NCBI GenBank assembly: GCA_023473405.1 | Contig: JAMCZD010000251.1 | Coordinates: 1-10,041, forward strand | DNA length: 10,041 nucleotides | Direction of reading: 5' to 3' | Source: Candidatus Omnitrophota bacterium | Lineage (GTDB): Bacteria > Verrucomicrobiota > Verrucomicrobiia > Limisphaerales > UBA1319 | Program-made: the position numbers and the translations under genes | The notes under the pieces: model-generated | Database searches by the model: none | What the model was told of the DNA's origin: nothing | What the model saw: the letters and a program-made list of their open reading frames with translations, nothing else | Part shown: positions 6,996 to 10,041 of the stretch, piece by piece | Numbering within the stretch: position 1 is the first letter of the stretch | How the letters are laid out: each line of letters starts with the position of its first letter

Positions 6996-8042
6996 CTATT
7001 GGTCCGCCGTTGGGTTGATCGGCACGCGGTCAGCCTTTGCCTTGCGCATCCGCAGCGATAAGAAACAGACGGGCGGCGGACCGCTCGAAGGACGCCGAGA
7101 AACCAGCGGAGTCGATATTGCCGGGCGATCGACGATTTGCTCGAGGTTGGCTCGCACTTTATCGGGGAGGCCGCCGGCACTGGCTGCCGCCGAAGCCAGG
7201 CGGAGCAGCAATTGCGCAAACGTCCGGCGCAAACCCGGCACCGCCTCGACCGCCAGTTTGCCATCCGAGTAAGCCTCCGCTATGGCCAGATCGTCGGGTA
7301 TCTCCGCCAGGAGCGGAATCCGCGCCTTCTGGCCCAATGTTCGAGCGCCGGTCCGGCCCACCATCGCCCGATTAATCACCAGGCCGCACCGGAGGTTCAT
7401 GCACCTGGCCATGTCCAGGGCCAACCGCAAATCGTGGATGCCGAAAGGGGTCGGCTCAGTCACCAGCACAACAAAATCACTCCCGCGCACCGTCTCGACC
7501 ACGGGACAGGCGGTGCCCGGCGGGGCGTCAAATAGAACCAACTCCGCCTTTGGTGCGGCTTCCTTGGCGGCGCGGATGACGGGTGGACTTTGCGCCTCGC
7601 CCACACGCAGCCTGCCTTCGACAAAGCGAATCCGTCCGGCATGGCCGTTTCTCACTCTGCCGATTTCCTGTCGCTCTTCATCAATTGCATCTTGCGGGCA
7701 TACCCATCGGCAACCGCCGCAGGCATGACATAATTCAGGGTAAACCAGCACCTTCGACCGCACGCAGGCAAGCGCATGAAACTGGCAGAAGCGGGCGCAC
7801 TCGCCGCAAGCGGCGCATCGTTGGGCATCTACCCTGGGAACGAGCTTGCTTACCACCCGCTCCTCTTGAAAGGCGGGTTTCAGAAATAGATGCCCATTCG
7901 GTTCCTCGACGTCACAGTCCACGTAATCCACCTCACAACCGGCCTGCGCCGCCACGTAAGCCAGGTTGGTGGCAACCGTAGTCTTGCCCGTGCCGCCTTT
8001 GCCGCTCGCAATGGCAATTCTCAACCCGCCTGCCCCGGTCAT
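6996..8042 (-). CDS. MinD/Mrp-type P-loop ATPase with inserted 2x[4Fe-4S] domain (first of pair)
   Basis: This 348-residue paralogue of the following gene has the same architecture: deviant Walker A GKGGTGKT at 14-21, DCDVEEPN at 42-49, ferredoxin-like insertion with Cys76, 79, 82, 86 and Cys105, 108, 111, 115, and DAPPGTACP at 172-180. The two paralogues differ consistently in the switch motifs (DCDVEEPN and DAPPGTACP here; DCDVDASN and DGSPGIGCP in the other), which points to two distinct subfamilies kept as a pair, most simply as a heterodimer (inference). The ATG at 8040-8042 overlaps the stop of the upstream DUF5320 gene as ATGA, so translation is probably coupled. After about residue 290 there is a roughly 55-residue tail, basic and Pro/Ser-rich, longer than I expect for the family. 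Function is inferred from the ORP context: ATP-dependent handling of the metal cluster carried by NifX-like proteins. Confidence 0.93.
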   Translation of the reverse strand: MTGAGGLRIAIASGKGGTGKTTVATNLAYVAAQAGCEVDYVDCDVEEPNGHLFLKPAFQEERVVSKLVPRVDAQRCAACGECARFCQFHALACVRSKVLVYPELCHACGGCRWVCPQDAIDEERQEIGRVRNGHAGRIRFVEGRLRVGEAQSPPVIRAAKEAAPKAELVLFDAPPGTACPVVETVRGSDFVVLVTEPTPFGIHDLRLALDMARCMNLRCGLVINRAMVGRTGARTLGQKARIPLLAEIPDDLAIAEAYSDGKLAVEAVPGLRRTFAQLLLRLASAAASAGGLPDKVRANLEQIVDRPAISTPLVSRRPSSGPPPVCFLSLRMRKAKADRVPINPTADQ

Positions 8043-8470
8043 GTCGCGGGTTCCGTCTTGGGGGTTATTTCGTCGATGCGCTGATTGATTTGCCCGATGG
8101 CCGTCTCGAGTTGCGCGGCCTGCTGTTTAAGCGTTTCCAATTCTTGCCGCGGATCGACTTCTGGAACGCTCGATCCTGGCGGCGTTGGAATCGGTTGCCC
8201 GCCCAATGTCCCCGGCGGCATCCTGGTCGCGGCACGTTGCCATCCCGTCAAACCGGTCGCCCAAAACCAATTGCGCCGGCCCCACCCTCCGCCTCGGCCG
8301 CCACCCCAGCCGCGTCCGCCTCCCCGCATGAATCCACCTTGGCCGCGACCAAACCAGCGGCCCAGCAACCGGTTCATCCAACCGGGCTGATTGTAACCGG
8401 CGCAAAAACCGGCTGCACGACCTGTTCTTGGTCCTTGGCCCAATGGGCCCGTTTGATTTCCTGCTGGCAT
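8039..8470 (-). CDS. DUF5320-type small Gly/Arg/Trp-rich protein
   Basis: The 143-residue protein opens with MPAGNQTGPLGQGPRTGR and Cys23, the hallmark MPxGDxTGPxGxGPxTGRxxGxC start of DUF5320 proteins. Residues about 37-67 are a low-complexity Gly/Arg/Trp stretch, then a Pro-rich linker (about 84-105), then a predicted coiled coil at about 106-136 (DPRQELETLKQQAAQLE and onward). The biochemical role of the family is not known to me; members regularly sit beside NifX-like proteins and ferredoxin-ATPases, so a structural or docking role in that complex is the best guess. Its start is supported by a good ribosome binding site (8479-8484), and its stop overlaps the next start as ATGA. The 17-bp gap to the preceding gene puts it in the same operon. 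Confidence 0.85.
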   Translation of the reverse strand: MPAGNQTGPLGQGPRTGRAAGFCAGYNQPGWMNRLLGRWFGRGQGGFMRGGGRGWGGGRGGGWGRRNWFWATGLTGWQRAATRMPPGTLGGQPIPTPPGSSVPEVDPRQELETLKQQAAQLETAIGQINQRIDEITPKTEPAT

Positions 8471-8478
8471 AATTCTAA

Positions 8479-8484
8479 CCTTTC
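8479..8484 (-). promoter_or_regulatory. Ribosome binding site of the DUF5320 gene
   Basis: On the minus strand GAAAGG lies 8 bases before the ATG at 8468-8470 and starts 3 bases after the stop codon of the preceding gene. It is the clearest Shine-Dalgarno match in the window, where most other starts have none, and it fixes the DUF5320 start. Confidence 0.55.
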
Positions 8485-8487
8485 AAT

Positions 8488-8910
8488 TCACAAATGTTCG
8501 TTTTGGTGCTGGCACCATGGACGGTTCTGGTGGCGACGTCGATGCAAGCCTTTGCCCCGTCCGCGTCCCCAGCACCCCGGCATGGCAAACTCGGGACTAT
8601 CCAGACGGCCCTCAATCAGGGCCGACAAGACCTGGTTCGCTTCACCACAAACGTGGGAGATAACCCGAATCCCGCTGGCCTGGAGAAACAGTTCGAACCC
8701 ATACGAAAGCGATCCGCAGACCACCATCTCAATCCCCTGTTCCTTAAGGCCTTTCACGAATACATCCGGCGGCGCCCCCGAGACCAACACCTCGCGGCGG
8801 CCGGTTTCCTGCCCGTTTTCTATACAAACGACCAGGAACCGCCCAGCCACATCAAGCACCGGTGAGACCCGGCCTTCCCAAACTGGCATAGCCACCGTCA
8901 CGTTTGCCAT
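8488..8910 (-). CDS. NifB/NifX-family metal-cluster-binding protein (protein A, first gene of operon, ORP-like)
   Basis: Started at the ATG at 8908-8910 the protein has 140 residues. The domain opens with NVTVAMPVWEGRVSPVLDVAG at 3-23, the typical beginning of the orange-protein/NifX-like subgroup. KGLKEQGIEMVVCGSLSYG follows at 53-71, and SPEFAMPGCWG near 105-115 is a conserved C-terminal block. The tail is Arg/His/Cys-rich (Cys113, His123, His127, Cys133, His135, His139) and may bind metal or nucleic acid. Members of this subgroup hold metal clusters; the Desulfovibrio orange protein binds a Mo-Cu-S cluster, but the cluster here cannot be read from sequence. A TTG start at 8949 would add 13 residues lying before the first beta strand and is unlikely. 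A GTG at 8899-8901 (giving a start TVAMPVWEG) is a serious alternative because of the sigma-54-like site just upstream. It is the first gene of a five-gene operon. Confidence 0.88.
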   Translation of the reverse strand: MANVTVAMPVWEGRVSPVLDVAGRFLVVCIENGQETGRREVLVSGAPPDVFVKGLKEQGIEMVVCGSLSYGFELFLQASGIRVISHVCGEANQVLSALIEGRLDSPEFAMPGCWGRGRGKGLHRRRHQNRPWCQHQNEHL

Positions 8911-8913
8911 TAA

Positions 8914-8929
8914 AGCGAAAGGCGTGCCA
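8914..8929 (-). promoter_or_regulatory. Candidate sigma-54 (-24/-12) promoter of the NifX/ATPase operon
   Basis: Read on the minus strand the 16 bases are TGGCACGCCTTTCGCT. Compared with the consensus TGGCACGNNNNTTGCW, every defined position matches except one T-to-C change in the -12 box, and the GG-to-GC spacing is exact. The preceding base is also T, as in the consensus. Transcription would start near 8903, which is inside the ORF if the ATG at 8908-8910 is used, so either the real start is the downstream GTG at 8899-8901 or the match is fortuitous. The ORP operons of Desulfovibrio vulgaris are known to depend on sigma-54. Confidence 0.45.
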
Positions 8930-9037
8930 ACGGGGAAGGCGCGGCGCAATTATGTTACAACATCCTAATAATAAAGCACTTGCATGATACGCTAAAAGAA
9001 GGCCTGCGATCGAGGCGTGGCCTTATGCACCGGTTCC

Positions 9038-9054
9038 GCCATGATCGGCATGGC
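9038..9054. repeat. 17-bp perfect palindrome GCCATG-N5-CATGGC, candidate regulator site
   Basis: The arms at 9038-9043 and 9049-9054 are exact inverted copies with a 5-base centre. The site lies about 110-140 bp upstream of the sigma-54-like element, the distance usual for enhancer-binding activators. A further GCATGG half-like motif follows at 9060-9065, 12 bases after the GCATGG at 9048-9053. Which protein binds, if any, is unknown. Confidence 0.35.
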
Positions 9055-9123
9055 AAATTGCATGGTTCCAATGGCCCCTCGCTAGCCTTATGTTCCGGAA
9101 ATAGCCATACATTTGTTGCGCTG

Positions 9124-9828
9124 CTATTGGTGGTAAAGGTTCCGCAGTCGCAGCCCATCTCGATTTGGTCCACTGCGATTGGCGGTCCTCGGAGCGAAGA
9201 GCAGCGGGAAGACGATGTCGCTGGTGCAGCAGGGCAGCCAAACCGAGAGGAACAGGAAGAAGGCAATCAGCGCTCCGTCCGCAAGAGTCATGGCCGAACC
9301 CAGGGCCATGGTGATGTGAAACAACGAGGCCCAGGTACTGAGCAGCACATGGCCGGCATGCGACAACTTGGTGCGGGGCCAGGCAAAGCCGATGAGAATG
9401 CCCCCGGCGGCGAGCGGATTGACGAGCCACCATTTTTCGATAAAACCCAGGTGCAGGCCCCGGTGCGGAAGCGCCAGGAGCCATTCACCGGCGTAAGGCA
9501 GAAGACAGTCGCTCAGGGTGGCGATGCCGACCGACCCGAAATAACCGATGGTGACCATCGCCCAAAAACCGTGTCCGCCGTGCCGCCGGAACATTGCTAT
9601 GGTGACCAGAGCACTCAGCAGCACATGGAGCGGGTGCAACGTCCAGAACAGCGTCGCCGAAACCGAGCGGGGTGCCTGCGTCCACAGCAGCAATCCCAAC
9701 ACAAGCGCGCCCGTTAGGGTGCCCAGGGCAGTGAAAGGGGCGTGCTCCCGGAGTTCCCGCAAAATAATATTGAAACTGGGCTTCACTTGCGTGTTGGTGC
9801 ACTTTGCAACCGGCTCCTTCGTTCTCAT
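9124..9828 (-). CDS. Polytopic membrane protein of unknown function
   Basis: The 234-residue protein has hydrophobic segments at about 33-50, 57-80, 87-106, 137-151, 156-178 and 183-212, so five or six membrane spans. Histidines lie in or beside the membrane segments: His65 and His68 (LHPLHVL), His83 and His86, His122 and His126, His157 and His160 (SHAGHVLL) and His171 (LFHITMALG). Cys200-Cys201 lie in WLPCCTSDIVFPLLF near the last span, and Asp107, Glu115 and Glu131 could also be buried polar residues. The protein resembles a conserved family I know only as hypothetical from anaerobic bacteria; I cannot name a function. Metal or cofactor transport, or a redox membrane role, would fit the His/Cys pattern but is only inference. 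Its ATG (9826-9828) overlaps the stop of the upstream winged-helix gene as ATGA, so the two are co-translated. A 213-bp gap separates it from the NifX/ATPase operon. Confidence 0.8.
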   Translation of the reverse strand: MRTKEPVAKCTNTQVKPSFNIILRELREHAPFTALGTLTGALVLGLLLWTQAPRSVSATLFWTLHPLHVLLSALVTIAMFRRHGGHGFWAMVTIGYFGSVGIATLSDCLLPYAGEWLLALPHRGLHLGFIEKWWLVNPLAAGGILIGFAWPRTKLSHAGHVLLSTWASLFHITMALGSAMTLADGALIAFFLFLSVWLPCCTSDIVFPLLFAPRTANRSGPNRDGLRLRNLYHQ

Positions 9829-10040
9829 GGGCTGGTTGTTGGTTTCCCCGGACGGCAGGATGAATCCGTGCGCTGATGACGAGGCGGGATGGCGTTAGCG
9901 CGGTAATAGACTTGGCCTTCATGCCGGGACATTTCGATCTCACCTCGGGCGGCGAGTATCTCCAGCCATTTGAGGACCTCGAGCCGATTCAATCCCAGAC
10001 CGCATGCCACGTCGTCCGCCGAGGGCGCGGCGATGACGCT
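9825..10040 (-). CDS. Winged-helix-like DNA-binding protein, 5'-truncated by window edge
   Basis: The frame is open to the right edge, so the true start is outside; the GTG at 10008-10010 is internal. Of the 71 visible residues, 7-50 look like the end of a winged helix-turn-helix: a short helix (SADDVACGLG), a recognition-like helix (NRLEVLKWLEILAARG) and a beta wing (EIEMSRHEGQVYYRANA). This matches the pattern of small transcription regulators in which a Leu-rich helix is followed by GEI and a VYYR strand. The last 21 residues are Pro/Arg/Ser-rich and probably unstructured. It overlaps the membrane-protein gene by 4 bp, so it is probably a regulator or accessory factor of that operon. The effector and family are not identifiable from this piece. 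Confidence 0.65.
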   Translation of the reverse strand, partial: SVIAAPSADDVACGLGLNRLEVLKWLEILAARGEIEMSRHEGQVYYRANAIPPRHQRTDSSCRPGKPTTSP

Positions 10041-10041
10041 G

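Larger units (their letters stand above)
8911..9123. other. 213-bp regulatory spacer upstream of the NifX/ATPase operon
   Basis: The spacer separates the membrane-protein gene from the five-gene operon, both on the minus strand. It contains a sigma-54-like element (8914-8929), a 17-bp palindrome (9038-9054) and GGTTCC twice on the plus strand at 9032-9037 and 9064-9069, 32 bp apart. A 23-codon open frame (8992-9063, minus strand) is not supported as a gene. No T-run terminator is visible after the membrane-protein stop. Confidence 0.6.

Noticed and set aside
8911..8949. TTG start adding 13 residues to NifX-like protein A
   Set aside because: The added residues precede the first conserved beta strand, have no Shine-Dalgarno site and lie over the sigma-54-like element.
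8992..9063. 23-codon minus-strand frame (MQFAMPIMAEPVHK...) in the regulatory spacer
   Set aside because: The start is 11 bases after a weak GAGGGG, the peptide has no recognisable feature, and it overlaps the palindrome. Chance cannot be excluded.
1..10041. CRISPR array, tRNA, rRNA, transposase or phage genes
   Set aside because: No regularly spaced repeats, no recognisable tRNA or rRNA sequence, and no transposase or integrase motifs were seen on either strand.

Overview
The window reads as a GC-rich bacterial chromosome segment. A secreted family 78 glycosidase, an alpha/beta hydrolase of a type common in polysaccharide-degrading bacteria, weak Shine-Dalgarno sites and repeat-like intergenic spacers suggest Verrucomicrobiota or a related PVC lineage. 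This is inference from protein style only; there is no rRNA or other taxonomic marker. An anaerobic or facultative life is suggested by the iron-sulfur/NifX-type operon.

Layout, left to right. (1) 2-658, plus strand: 3' part of an alpha/beta hydrolase cut by the window edge. (2) 676-3639, minus: a 987-residue secreted alpha-L-rhamnosidase-like enzyme, convergent with gene 1. (3) 3640-3809: a repeat-bearing spacer with two copies of a broken direct repeat, an inverted repeat and a run of nine G. (4) 3810-5318, minus: rmuC. (5) 5319-5600: spacer with no convincing gene. (6) 5601-8910, minus: a compact five-gene operon read right to left: NifX-like protein A, DUF5320 protein, MinD/Mrp-type ATPase with two 4Fe-4S motifs, a second such ATPase, NifX-like protein B. 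(7) 8911-9123: regulatory spacer with a strong sigma-54 (-24/-12) match and a 17-bp palindrome about 110 bp upstream of it. (8) 9124-9828, minus: a polytopic membrane protein of unknown function, overlapping by 4 bp (ATGA) the end of (9) 9825-10040, minus, a winged-helix-like protein cut by the right edge.

The centrepiece is the operon at 5601-8910. Its gene content matches the core of the 'orange protein' (ORP) gene set of Desulfovibrio: small NifX/NifB-family proteins (in ORP binding a Mo-Cu-S cluster) together with paired MinD-like ferredoxin-ATPases. The likely working model is two different ATPases, each carrying two 4Fe-4S clusters, that assemble, load or respond to a metal cluster held by the NifX-like proteins. 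The ORP operons of Desulfovibrio vulgaris are known to be sigma-54 dependent, which makes the sigma-54-like element here notable, although its position conflicts with the obvious ATG start of the first gene. No sigma-54 activator gene lies in the window. The left half (hydrolase, rhamnosidase, rmuC) shows no functional link to the operon.
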